This document shows positions 38,886-50,203 of a stretch of 64,000 nucleotides of DNA, in pieces. The notes beneath the pieces are model-generated. The model searched no databases. It saw nothing but the letters and a program-made list of their open reading frames with translations, and was not told where the DNA came from. The DNA comes from Branchiostoma floridae (taxonomy: Eukaryota > Chordata > Leptocardii > Amphioxiformes > Branchiostomatidae), in the NCBI RefSeq assembly GCF_000003815.2, contig NC_049991.1:21323980-21387979 (forward strand), read 5' to 3'. Both the position numbers and the translations under genes were made by a program. Each line of letters opens with the position of its first letter. Position 1 is the first letter of the stretch.

Positions 38886-39959
38886 CTAGGTGCAAAAAAG
38901 ACACGACCCCCCTCCCCCTCCACCTCCTGTCCCAGCGAACTACTACCATGGAGTTATGAGGGTTCAACTCAATTCAGCAGGTACTGACATATCCCAGCAG
39001 CCTGTGTCTTTCTGAGCGCACTCAGGGCCTAGTGAGGGCTGCTGTAAAGGAGATAGCCGTGGGTTTCTCACACGGTATTACCAAGACTTGAAAGAGCGAA
39101 TCATCCAGGTAGAGACGCATCTTAAGAAGACGGCTCCTTCTTAATGCGCCCTAAGTCAGATAAGATTGTCCTGTTCCGACTCTAGTACTTAAAACTTAGT
39201 ATAGATTACACACGGGTTACGCAAGTTTATTTCTGTGTTATGTATAAGAATAAGACTATTAAAAGTTTATGAGTCAGGGATTCTTGCTAACGTCAGTTAG
39301 TAATGAAGATAATATTATAGTACTTTCGTTTTGATAACACTGTTTAACAAAGTTTCCTCGATTTAGATATATGATTTGCACCCAGAAGCATTTTCTTCAT
39401 AATCATGCATTCTACTTATAACAAACCCATCCCAGATTTTATGTTTAACACCAAGAGATAATGATAGGCCAAACTCCTGTACTAGACTAGTTTAAAAGCC
39501 CAGGTTTTACATTAGTATTAAGAAGTCACTATAATCAGGTACAGTATTGCTACCTCTGTATTTGTAAGCCTGTATTTAAACTGGTAGGGTATGTATGAGT
39601 AATAACGGTTTTTTATCATGTATCTATTTCAACACAACCCATCAATTCTTCCCTACTAATTTCATCAGCCGCAAATGTGTTTCTAACCGGGGTCAGTGAA
39701 CTCTGACGTATGTCCATGACGTCACCTCCCTCCTGATGCAGCTATTCTCGGCCTGTCGTTACTGCTGCAATAACAACCTTTCAAGTCTGTGTCTCTGATT
39801 TCAGGCGTATCCTGCTTTGTGTTCAGTTATAAGAGGATTTCTGCGACTCTATTACGGTAAAGAAATGGATGGCCATTGGTTTGTAAAATGAGTTCAGTCA
39901 CTGGTCACGCACATGCAAGGTCAAAAAGATTTCCGTGACTTTACTTATCTCTTTATTTG
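38886..39959. other. Non-coding stretch
   Basis: No gene or repeat recognised. A TGACGTC motif near 39718 resembles a CRE core but has no supporting context. Confidence 0.3.
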
Positions 39960-39964
39960 TGGTC

Positions 39965-41240
39965 TGGCTGTTCAACACGAATGACCAGGGTATAACAATA
40001 CCATAAGTACATACAAAACACTATGGTATATGAAAGATCTACAAATCATTACTGTAGCTTCCTGTGCACTCGCCGCTAAAGTGAATAACCGACGGTAAGA
40101 TGTATTTATTGAGTTCATTCAAAGTGCAATGTTCGGGGGCGTCCACAGGCAAGTAGGCGGCCAGATTTCCGTATCTACATTTCTGGAGGTTGCTTTGATT
40201 TCACCGGGTGTCAATGACTTCGTTACTGCACAAAGTGTATAAATGTTCTTAAGATGATTTCATTCACTTTGCTATGGGGCTTCAACGAGTGCCTGAAGAT
40301 TACTTTGAATTGATCAAATTCCAATGACTTCATTACTGCACAAAGTGTATAAATGTTCTTAAGATGATTTCATTCACTTTGCTATGGGTCTTCAAGGAGC
40401 AAGTGCCTGTGCAAGATTTCTGTGCCTTTATGCCTGAAGGTAATACTTTGAATTGATCAAATTTCAATGACTTCATTACTACACAAAGTGTATAAAGTTC
40501 CTAAATTAAGATGAGTTCATTCATTGAGTTAGCTATAGGTTCGGGGGGTTCACAGGCGAGTGGGCGGTTAGATTTCTACGCCTTTATTTCTGGAAGTTGC
40601 TTTGATTTCGTCAAATTTCAATGACTTCGTTATTGCACAAAGTGTATAAACGTTGAGACTTGAGAATAAATTAGTGACGTATAAACGTTCTTCAGATGAG
40701 TTCATTCCTTGTGCTAGACCCGGGGGGTCCACAAGCAAGTGAGCGGCCAGATTTCTGTACTTTTACTTCTGAAGATTACTTTGATTTTGCCGGTTAAACA
40801 CGAATGACCAGAGGATATATATAGAATATTCTAAGTACATAAAAACACTACTGTATATGAAAGATTTAAAAGGTCTTCTTGTAGTTTCCTGTGCTTTCAC
40901 CGCTAAGGTGAATAACCAACGGTAAGAGTTCATTGCCTGTACAAGCTTAAGTGGGCGGCCAGATTTCTACGCCTTTATTTCTGGAGGCTGCTTTGATTTC
41001 GCCGGGTTTAAATGACTTCATTACTGCACAAAGTGTATAAATGTTATTATAACCAAGTAAGATGAGTTCATTCATTGTGTAAGGCCAGGCAAGTGGGCGG
41101 CCAGCTTTCTGCATCTTTATTTCTGGAGATTGCTTTGATTTCGCCGGTTTTAGATGACTTCATTACTGAACAAAGTGAATAAACGTTCTAAATTGATGAG
41201 TTCGAGATTGCCGTGTAATCACCAGCTGGGGGCGGCCAGG
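39965..41240. repeat. Higher-order tandem array
   Basis: Six copies of TGACTTC(A/G)TTACTGCACAAAGTG, at about 40217, 40327, 40470, 40623, 41013 and 41156, are joined with GGGCGGCCAGATTTCT and TTTCTGGA(G/A)...TTGCTTTGATTTCG blocks. A second block (AACACGAATGACCAG through GAATAACC(G/A)ACGGTAAGA) starts near 39975 and again near 40797. This implies a superunit of about 820 bp. No reading frame. Confidence 0.88.
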
Positions 41241-41269
41241 ACTTCAGACGTCAAGCTCGGGTCGTTTAC

Positions 41270-41615
41270 GTAATCACACATTGGGAGGTCACCGTTCTCA
41301 GTCTCTTTCAAAATTCCGCGCTTTTTTTCATTATCGGAAGGTGTTCATACGCTTTTATGTATTTGCATGCAAAGACATTGGAACGGAACATTGTCGTTGT
41401 CATCATTGTCGTTGCCCACCAAGGTCCGCGTACCAAACACAATCTAAACAATCACAGATTCAAACTGAACCCAGGGCCCAGGACAAAAGTCATGCATAAT
41501 GTTCTGAAAAACCAAAATATCTTCAAGAACATTTGCAATATACTTGGACAAAATTGAGTTAACTTAAATAGTGATTACACATTGGGAGGTCATCGATCCT
41601 TCTCATTCTCTTCTC
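41270..41615. repeat. Direct repeats flanking a 280-bp segment
   Basis: ACACATTGGGAGGTCACCG and ACACATTGGGAGGTCATCG occur at 41276 and 41577. The intervening segment contains small open frames without recognised similarity. It could be a duplication or the remnant of an insertion. Confidence 0.5.
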
Positions 41616-41672
41616 TCACCAGGACTTCCAACAGCCCATCCAGCTCCCCTCCGCGCGTCATGACACATAAGC

Positions 41673-42001
41673 TAAGAGCACAACCCGCCGTACGTGCAAA
41701 TACGTGCTGTCTACGTGCCAAAACGTGGGCAATCTTTTGGAACCCGTAAGTGGTACGTACCACCTCCGTACGAACTCGAAGGGAATCCGAGGGATTTTGG
41801 AGCACGCAGGCACGCCGTAGAACTTTACGTGCAGGCAAAACTTTGTGTGCCATCGGGCTGGGGATTCGCCTCCATACGTGCCAGTACGAGCGACGCACCT
41901 GCCCTGTCCAGCCTGAACGTTTTCAGAAATACGTGTCAGACGTGGCCTCCAAAAACAAAACCTACGGACATATTGCACGCACGGCGCGGTTTGTGCCTTT
42001 A
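41673..42001. mobile_element. MITE, TAAGRGCACAACCCGCCGTACGTG ends
   Basis: 329 bp. The ends TAAGAGCACAACCCGCCGTAC and GCACGGCGCGGTTTGTGCC are imperfect inverses. ACGTGC/GTACGT words occur throughout. A copy in the opposite orientation is at 59480-59780 and a deleted one at 23939-24085. Overlapping open frames within are not conserved as proteins. Confidence 0.78.
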
Positions 42002-42204
42002 AGGGTGTGACCGCTCTTCCTCATTCCCTTTGAGGTTAATAGACAGGATTGTCGTCTCCATCTGCGCCCGTTCCTCCGAGATAACCTGGGGTTACTGGAG
42101 TTCATCTTTATGGGGTCATAAACACAAACACACGGAGGGCAGGAGCCTCTGTAAGTGCCTTTACTGCCCGGCAGGGGGTTAACCAGGTTCGGTCCACCGT
42201 GCGT

Positions 42205-42975
42205 AAAACTACCGGAAAGTGCTCTACTATGAACCTGTGCACTCACTGAATACGTGATGGTGTGGGTTTGTGGTTTATGGTATTACTTATACTTGGCTAT
42301 GTCAGATCGTACGTGTTAAAGTCTAGTTACAAGTTCTAGTTCAAGTCCTAGTTACAAGTTAATTGCAAGGACAGGTAAAAGGCGGGAAGTGCTCTACTAT
42401 GAACCTGTGCACTCACTGGCTACTTGATGGTGTGGGTTTGTTGGTTCATGGTCTTACTTATACTTGACTGTGTTAAAGTCTGGCTACAAGTTTATGCGCT
42501 CTGGGTACGTAAGTGCTAGGGCATCATAGAAACCGACAAGCACTCTACTATGAACACTCTCTGAATACATGATGGTGTGGGTTTGTGTATTCATGGTCTT
42601 ACTATAAGTTGGCTATGTTATAAAGTTTAGTTACAAGTTAATGCGCAATGGGAAAATAGTTGCACGGACATGGTAGAAATCGAGGAGCAGTCTACTATGA
42701 ACCTGTGCACTCACTGAATACGCGATGGTGTGGGTTTGTGGGTTCATGATCTTACTTATACTTGACTGCGTTAAAGTCTAGTTACAAGTTAATGCGCTAT
42801 GGGAAATAGTTGCAAGGATATGGTAGAAATCGAGGAGCAGTCTACTATGAACCTGTGCACTCATTGAATACGTGATAATGGAGGTTTGTATCTTTAGGAC
42901 AGTTCATGATCTTACTTATACTTAAATGTATGAAAGTCTATCAATTTTACAAGTTCATGGGTTATGGGTACGCAA
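42205..42975. repeat. Five-unit tandem array, about 150-170 bp per unit
   Basis: CTACTATGAACCTGTGCACTC starts units near 42223, 42394, 42543 (shortened), 42691 and 42842. TGATGGTGTGGGTTTGT, TCTTACTTATACTTG and TAGTTACAAGTTAATGCGC follow in order. Non-coding. Confidence 0.9.
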
Positions 42976-43169
42976 TTGCATGGTAGATACGTAGGGAAAT
43001 ACGTAGGGGACATACAGGTGACAGCTATAGTAAACTTGTTGCAACAAAAGTCTAAACGATTACTGGTGTTGGTTATATCTAGACAAGTTGGGTTTGGAAG
43101 CAGAGGAAGACGAACATTTAGTCTTTTTTTATTATCGTCGGGTTCTACATACATGTATTAACGGGGCCA

Positions 43170-43590
43170 CTATAAACAGCTCCCTGTCCACGAGAGATTG
43201 TGTATATATTGCCCAATGAATGCAGTGGAAAATGAAACACATTTTATCAGTCAGTGTACCCACTATGAAACCGAAAGAAACACATTATTTCAATCAGTTG
43301 TCACTATTTCACCAAGCTTTTACCACCTAAGTGATCCCCAAAAGACTATATTTCTACTAAAAGCACAAAACCCCACCATCATACAGAACGTGGGACAGTT
43401 CATTAACCACTGCCTTCAAAGAAGAAGTCAAACCCGACAATAGTATCCATAGTATCATGTAGTTGATTAGACACTAGTTTTATGTATTATTCTATTTACT
43501 TCTCTTAGTTCCTGAGACTGTATATGCAATTAGCTAAGTTCTTGAGGCTGTATATGCAATTAGCCCTCGGGCATGATTTTGCAAATAAAA
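43170..43590 (+). mobile_element. 5'-truncated LINE, 3' end
   Basis: Same family as 12632-13022. The 3' UTR has an internal 30-bp duplication (GGCTGTATATGCAATTAG twice, at about 43512 and 43542) that the 12.6-kb copy lacks. It ends GATTTTGCAAATAAAAC. Confidence 0.85.
43198..43443 (+). pseudogene. C-terminal end of a LINE reverse-transcriptase ORF
   Basis: 81 residues with C-I-Y-C ... H-F-I-S-Q-C-T-H-Y-E-T-E-R and F-I-N-H-C-L-Q-R-R. It is very close to the minus-strand frame 12750-12998, with one residue missing near S-D-P-Q-K. It is a terminal fragment with no catalytic region. The start codon is internal to the lost parent ORF. Confidence 0.8.
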
Positions 43591-44044
43591 CACATTAACC
43601 TACGACTATCAAAGACACTCTTTTCTTTTATAAACTTGCATGCAGTTTTACTCACACGCTTTGTGCATTTTCATGTAATACTATGTATCTTGCCATCTTC
43701 AGGAGCCATACTGTGCCGTTGACCATCTAGGTCTTAGCACAAAAATCTGAACAGTCACAGATTCTAACTGCACTCCCAACTATTTCAAAAAAGAAATTTA
43801 AAGAAGTAACGATTTCGATTCAACCACTAGACACTGACGGAAACGTGATACGATCTCGTAACCATAAATCTTCATGACATGTGCTATTTTTCAGAATTAT
43901 CTGGATGCACAACTGAAAAATCCGAATACATCGGAAGGCGCGTAGATGAAACGTAAAAACTGCGGGCTTTAATAAAAAATAAAAGTTATTTGCTCGTCTC
44001 AGAAGGTTCTTAACCAGCTAGAAATGCAGTCAGACCTGTCCTTA

Positions 44045-44221
44045 TACCCCCCTCACATTAGGCAAAAATCGATCGGACGATGAGTCTGCGAGCTCTACAT
44101 TACGAGGAGGCATGACCCTGCTGCCGACGAAGAAATGCCCCCCGTCAGGGTCATGCCTCCTCGTAATGTAGAGCTTGCAGACTCGTCATCCGATCGATTT
44201 TCGCCTAATGTGAGGGGGGTA
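44045..44221. mobile_element. Palindromic Harbinger-like MITE, TTA duplication
   Basis: 177 bp. TACCCCCCTCACATTAGGC opens it and its inverse closes it. TTA flanks it (44042-44044, 44222-44224). It is the sister copy of 28971-29154 with the loop inverted. Confidence 0.9.
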
Positions 44222-44224
44222 TTA

Positions 44225-45338
44225 GCAACCACTCAAGGGACTGAGCAAACATGGGGTTGAGGACAGGTGGTTGCTCCCGACAAGGTGGTCGTCGGCGTGA
44301 TATGGCGATCCTGGTTGGGAGGAGAGGAAAGAACACTAGCCAGCAGAAACAGGGGCTTTATAAAATATTTTCACTTAGGGCACTTTTTTTAACATTATCA
44401 AGACATAACAAGTCCAAACATAATACGCCCTGGTATGGTATCTGTACCACCATAAAGCTCATTTAAAATGGCGGCTAGCTGCTGTCAATCAGTTTTGGTT
44501 GTTGAGTGGAAGGTAAATGCCCTTGCCCAAGAAGAAAACCTTTTCAGTGTGTCTTCTGACGACTATAATACAACGGTGACTGAGAATATGTATTAGTCTC
44601 GTATTCATATTCATACCTACTCAGTCACAGGTGAAAAACAGAGCATTGTATCCTGCAGCTCTGACACTTTAGAGCATTTATTCAGTTGTTTCTAGATTTA
44701 TTTGGAATAAACCAATGAACGCTACGTCGAATCGCGCGTCCGAGGTTTTCAGGATGGGGGCGACAGCCGCCGAGACAGGTGTGTTTATGTGATTACATTT
44801 GATGTGGCAAATTGGATCCGACAGTTACAATTGGTTGAAAGCCGTGCTGACGTCATGGTCTCCATGGAGAAGAGAAGAAAATTGATTCCGAGAGGTTAAC
44901 GCCCGGACGTCAGCAGCAGATGTTAATTGAATGAATGAATGAAAGAAGACATTACCGTCACACTGGGCTAAGTACAGGTCACAACAAGACAGGCTGAAGA
45001 AATACATTAAACAAATACAAGATAAAACTTACGTTAGATAAATTCAAAATTCTCCTCGCTTTTCAGTAATGGTTAAAAGAAACAGATATGTTTTATGATC
45101 GGTGGTTTGTCTAGTTTCATTCGGAATGTGAATTTCTGTCCAGAAATAGGAGAATAGATTTTGTACAAGCCTATACATGCCATTTATCTCTTCTCCATAC
45201 CAACTACATTCTATACAAAATGACATTCGTTCTCTATTCTATCTAACTAACTATAATACAGGAGAGAGTCACGACGGCGCCTTCCGTCTCATGAATGTCG
45301 CCATTGGAAATGACCGGTCATATCGCTGACGGTCTGTA
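44225..45338. other. Non-coding stretch
   Basis: A short GAAT repeat (44932-44944) follows a possible LINE-like C-terminus on the plus strand (D-V-M-V-S-M-E-K-R-R-K-L-I-P-R-G), too weak to call. Nothing else is recognised. Confidence 0.3.
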
Positions 45339-45778
45339 CTAGGGCCGAGTACTGTTACAAAACTTTTTCTCATTGGACCGGTCCAGAAAACCCGGACCTG
45401 AAAAAAGGAGGTGGGCCGGATGTTTGACCAACTAGAAAATTAAGAGATTATTTTATCAGGCATTCATACGTTTTGGCGCTTGAAGGTGGAAGAAAATAAC
45501 AAGAGTGAAGTAGAGTAGAGTTTGTAGTAATTTCTACCAAGTTTTACAGCTAATCGTACAGGTGCAGTTGCGTTGTAGGATTTTAAAACGCCAGTGGGAG
45601 TCGAATACTACACAAAACAGATGTATTTGTTGCGAAATGGACCATAGTTTTGAGTATCGTCCATTCACAAGTTTCCACATAATGAATCAGGTCCAGGTTC
45701 AGGTCCGGACCTGGACCTGGTTTTCTGGACCTGAAGCGGACCTGGACCTTAATTTTCTGTACCGGTACCCGCCCCCAG
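45339..45778. mobile_element. hAT-like MITE, fullest relative of 32186-32493
   Basis: It runs CTAGGGCCGAGTACTG ... CCGGTACCCGCCCCCAG. Subterminal GGACCGGTCC and GGTCCGGACC blocks are present, as is the middle AGTGAAGTAGAGTAGAGTTT. No coding capacity. Confidence 0.65.
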
Positions 45779-46500
45779 TCTGTACCATACCTAAACATGT
45801 GTTGGGTGGCTGACAACAAGGGAGAACATAACAACAACAACAATTATCATATCAGAAATGTACGATATTTTCTGGGTTTAGGCATTGTTCATTGAATATT
45901 ATTATAAGTTATGGATGACATCGCGAGCATCAATTTTCGGTCGACTTCCAGAAGAAGTAAATCTGTACATACTGCATTTAAATACTGTCAATCACACTAA
46001 ATCACTATGTATGTATGTATGTAAATCACACTAAGCCGCTGTATTATATGCCTTAAATTGAACAGAATACCGGTAATCTATCTTACTATTAACTAATGCT
46101 AAATGTAAAATTAATACTTGACTTTATGTAATAGAATGCATAAGTCAATCCCAACATCAAAGATGATTATGTGAATGAGCAAAAATAAAGACAATACTCT
46201 GTGCCTTTGATCCTTTGTTCAACCTTACGGACCACTTAGAGCTCCTAATGAAGGCAACTTTTTGCCAAAGCTTTAACATGGCCTTCGATAAAGTCTGCGA
46301 AGAAGTTTTCTTTTCCTTTGACCCACCATTCTGTGGCCTGTTCATCGAACCGAAAGAATCGATTTCTCGGAACGGAGCCTTACATAACCGTAGCGTTAGG
46401 CGTTGACATCAAATAACCGGGATTCCCGGCCAGAAGGTTCTGGAATGGATTAATCTTGAATCAAGTACAACAGATTAAGACACTCGATAATACAGACAGA
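45779..46500. other. Non-coding stretch
   Basis: Includes a short TATG repeat near 46008-46021. Nothing else is recognised. Confidence 0.3.
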
Positions 46501-46507
46501 TTGACGG

Positions 46508-46835
46508 ACAGATGTTGTTTTGTTTTGTTTTTAATTCTGTTTTCTTTAGCCAGGGTAGCCCAACTCGGTGTAACCACACTGCTTTAAATGCCACAACTCC
46601 CTTAATGCAAAGATATGGAAATATATCAAAGACTGCTTTGTTATTAGAAAGAATACCAAAACTCATGATTAGCCCAACTCGATTGTAACACTATATCAAA
46701 GACTTGCACTACCCCTTATTGTTATGTTGATTAGGATGTAAAGTCTTATTCTAAACATCTATTTTGTACTTTGTGCAATAGTTGTTGCCATACATTGTAC
46801 CATGTACAATTGTCGTGCAATACAGTTATTGATAT
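46508..46835 (+). mobile_element. LINE 3' end with a second LINE tail inside
   Basis: 46660-46835 matches the 3' UTR of 37700-38045 (GATTAGCCCAACTCGATTG ... GTGCAATACAG). At 46508-46600 a minus-oriented tail (GGGCTACCCTGGCTAAAG then AAAACAAAAC) interrupts it. The 37.8-kb copy lacks this insert. Confidence 0.55.
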
Positions 46836-47482
46836 ATCAAAAGATTCGAGTAATGATATCCACACAGTAACGTGCTTATTGACCCATGGATTAATGAGGG
46901 TGAGGTCGGCCTGGTTTATCAGGTTGTTTTCATCATCGGACGGGTTAGAGTTCAACTCGCCGCATTAAGCCGGGTAATGGGGCCCCGAGGGAGTCTCGGG
47001 GTACGAGAAAAGATCAGTAGGGTCTGGGTCTGGGTCAGGAAATGAAGTGCGCAATTAATATTTCGGAGCTTTATCATAAAGTATAAAGCCTTTCATGAAA
47101 CTGTCGTCATAGTTTGAGGAAGTCATTCTACGCAGCTCTGATTTGGTTTCCTCGCCACGTACCTACTGATTTTCGAAAAGACATCGACTGGGAAGTCGCC
47201 ACTCAAATAATGGGTTTGGAAAAATTGGCTTCCTGTACATCAGAAAGGGAACACAAAAGGTTTCTTGGAGAGTTTCTGAACTTGACAGTCATGACGTCTT
47301 CAGATGACAGTCGACTCGGCGGGGTGTACAGATTTTCTGACGCTCAAGGCGTCTTGACAATGTCATCCGTGTCATTTTTAGCCTCCTTCGCGACGCCTGT
47401 GATGAGTAACAGGTTAATCAGATTGTCCCGATATATCGTCTACCTTCCCCGCTATTGGGCGAGCCACATAAAATAACGACTC
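46836..47482. other. Unresolved stretch before the gap
   Basis: A 120-codon plus-strand open frame (47114-47476) ends just before the assembly gap. It has ordinary amino-acid composition, but I recognise no domain and no splice context. I do not call it a gene. Confidence 0.3.
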
Positions 47483-47582
47483 NNNNNNNNNNNNNNNNNN
47501 NNNNNNNNNNNNNNNNNNNNNNNNNNNNNNNNNNNNNNNNNNNNNNNNNNNNNNNNNNNNNNNNNNNNNNNNNNNNNNNNNN
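47483..47582. other. Assembly gap, 100 N
   Basis: Exactly 100 N, the customary size for a gap of unknown length. True distances across it are not known. Confidence 1.
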
Positions 47583-47812
47583 ACAGGGAAGACAACAGGC
47601 GGATCCGGTTGCTCAAGGAGGCGTTCTGGATAAGAAATTCAACCCCAGTGATGAACCGAGACGCGGGGTGGGGGGGGGGGGGGGGGGTACAAACTTAGCC
47701 ATGTTTGGGATTGTTTTCTCAAAAGCGCCACCTACATCGGCTACATATAGCGGCGAGAAGCAGAACTCCAGTTAGAAGCTATGAGGAAGGTGTGACGGCT
47801 TTGATAGACACT
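47583..47812 (+). pseudogene. Penelope-like element C-terminus
   Basis: Directly after the gap one frame reads R-E-D-N-R-R-I-R-L-L-K-E-A-F-W-I-R, then P-V-M-N-R-D-A-G. After a poly-G run, Y-K-L-S-H-V-W-D follows. The I/V-K-E-A-x-W-I-R ... M-N-R-D ... Y-x-L-S-H-x-W-D series is the far C-terminus of Penelope-like elements with a GIY-YIG-type endonuclease. A 16-base G run (47670-47686) falls between the two parts and may shift the frame. The rest of the element would lie in or before the gap. Confidence 0.75.
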
Positions 47813-48550
47813 GAAAAGTCAGCAAAAGGTGAGTACAAATTAGTTGTGTAAAAGAATTCTACTTTATCCTATATAAATCATTCATCTATTCAACCCCCCG
47901 ACCATGAACAGTGGTATCCGCACGCAGCCGTGACGTTATTTTCATGACCGGATTTTCCCGCCAAATCCCGGCGGATTCTGTGAGAGCACGTCCCGGTCTA
48001 ACGAAGCCGCGCATCGTCATGCTTCGTGCGCTTCTGACGTAAACTGTCGACTAATTAGGACTGGGATGGTGTGCCGTGCGCAACCTGCCGTTAATCATGT
48101 CTCTTGTACAGGTCGGATCGATAGCATTTACTAATCCTCTTTCCCACTGACTTGCGATTGCTGACAGTTACGTCTATGAAAGTTAGACATCTAGGTAAAC
48201 AATATTCGGATATAATTCGATCTCTACAACAGGATAAAACAAGAAATCTTTTAAGAAAAGCTGTGCATTGCCGCGTATTTTATGACTGAACTGCTGAGAG
48301 CGACACCTAGCTTCTTCAGTAGGAAATGCAGCAAAAGGGGATATTGGAAATTTACCTCATTATCATAATTTATGTCACATGAATTATTGGCACATTAAAC
48401 AGGTTTTGTAAAACTTTTTGACCCACAATGAATATGCATTATTTTTCATTACAAAATAAGTTCCTTCTGATGCAATTTGTGATATATCTTTATATAAACA
48501 TGGTGAGTTAAAGCGTAGATTTATTACGCTGGACCACATACAGTAACATG
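47813..48550. other. Non-coding stretch
   Basis: No gene or repeat family recognised. Confidence 0.3.
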
Positions 48551-49193
48551 CGTCTAGAAGAGCCTTTTAATACTCGCCTGGAATGTACCATTGTCTAACT
48601 AAGCCATGAAACTCGGCAAGGAAAGAAGGGCCTTTGGAAGGGGCTTTGGAAGGGCTGGGTTAAAAGGTCCGTCCATTGATCCAACCATGGAAGAAAGCTG
48701 GCATAAGGCATTGCCGCTGGCGCGGCAATGCAAAAACGGATATGGACGTTTCGAGTGACATCCATCACTCTTTTTCAGCGTCACTAGTGAACTAGCAGAA
48801 CAAACTAGCAGATTACTGACACTGTACTGACTGTACCTAGACCAAAAGTTGATTTGTACAAGCCATGATTTCGTCTAGAAGAGCCTTTTAATACTCGCCT
48901 GGAATGTACCATTGTCTAACTAAGCCATGAAACTCGGCAAGGAAAGAAGGGCCTTTGGAAGGGGCTTTGGAAGGGCTGGGTTAAAAGGTCCGTCCATTGA
49001 TCCAACCATGGAAGAAAGCTGGCATAAGGCATTGCCGCTGGCGCGGCAATGCAAAAACGGATATGGACGTTTCGAGTGACATCCATCACTCTTTTTCAGC
49101 GTCACTAGTGAACTAGCAGAACAAACTAGCAGATTACTGACACTGTACTGACTGTACCTAGACCAAAAGTTGATTTGTACAAGCCATGATTTC
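48551..49193. repeat. 321-bp tandem duplication, apparently identical copies
   Basis: 48551-48871 and 48872-49192 both start CGTCTAGAAGAGCC and run through GCCGCTGGCGCGGCAATGC to CAAGCCATGATTT. I see no differences. It is either a very recent event or an assembly duplication, as the gap is only 1 kb away. Confidence 0.92.
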
Positions 49194-49299
49194 ATAGTAG
49201 GATTGTTTTGCATGATGTAGCGCTAGCATGATTTGACAAAAGATTAAACTGTGTTCATAAAAATCGTTGAGGTTTCTCTGAAGTCTTTAGATGCAGTGC

Positions 49300-49425
49300 A
49301 GTCGCAATGAGGTCGCAGTACAGCCGCAGTGCGGAAGCAGTACGGTCGCAGTACATTCGCAGTACGGAAGCAGCTCCGTCGCAGTACAATCGCAGCATGG
49401 TTGCAGTACAGTCGCAGTCTTGCGG
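49300..49425. repeat. GTCGCAGTACA minisatellite
   Basis: About ten 11-13-bp units of GTCGCAGTACAG type with variants (GGAAGCAGTACG, ATCGCAGCATG). Confidence 0.9.
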
Positions 49426-49645
49426 AAAGGGCGTATTTTATAGAGGCGAGGCTCCCTAACTTGCCTTCGTCAATACTGGTGAGAGTACAGGAAACTTAGT
49501 AAAACCGCGTAAGAGGACACTGACTTTTAATACATACTTAGAATAAAGGTAATAAGATTAGCCCAATTGGGCTAAAAGGTTTCGTAATGAATGAACTGAA
49601 ATGAAAAGATTAAGGTATATATATAAAGACTGTCAGACGTGTATG

Positions 49646-50190
49646 TGTAAGAAGTGGTGGGGCCGATGTTGTGGGCCCCAGGTTCTTTTAGAATGCTGCA
49701 CAAGGGACTATTAGACTGCTACAGGACTAAGGAACACACACAAGACACAGGGCATTGCCATTGACACGCACGGGAGCTGTTGGTCGGGACCCTCTCTCTC
49801 TGTTCTCGCTCCAACTGTCCTCCCAACTTCCAGCTCTCGGCTTTTTATTTCAAAATCCCAGACACATATCCAGACACTGTCTGCATGGCACTAATTATGG
49901 TAGGTACATGTCACTGCTTTGTAGTTTGTTTGATGCTCATTACTTCAAAGGATATAACAAAAGGTAACACCTCGTTGGCACTAATCGCACAATAAAAGCA
50001 GACGGTTACACATCTGGCCAGGAGACGCTCTCCTCAGACGAATTACATTATAGCCTTGTTATGAAGTACGGCAGGGCACCTTGCGATAATTCGAGTGTAG
50101 GTACAACAAACTAGGGAGATGCAAAAGAATTACAAATTATGCATCACGATTCTACAAAGTACATAATATCTGTTTTCCCCCATCCCTACA
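49646..50190 (-). repeat. LTR (3' LTR of the minus-strand element)
   Basis: Matches 52219-52760 with a few indels (for example an extra CTG near 49717) and substitutions. The open frames in it have counterparts in the other LTR and are not genes. Confidence 0.9.
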
Positions 50191-50203
50191 CTCCCCCATA
50201 GCT
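50191..50203 (-). promoter_or_regulatory. Polypurine tract of the non-autonomous element
   Basis: On the minus strand AGCTATGGGGGAG sits directly before the LTR start TGTAGGG. Confidence 0.7.

Noticed and set aside
41590-42010. Several overlapping ~100-codon frames
   Set aside because: All lie within a MITE with copies at 23.9 and 59.5 kb that do not keep the frames.
47114-47476. 120-codon plus-strand frame before the gap
   Set aside because: No recognised domain, splice context or repeat homology. It may be chance; left uncalled.
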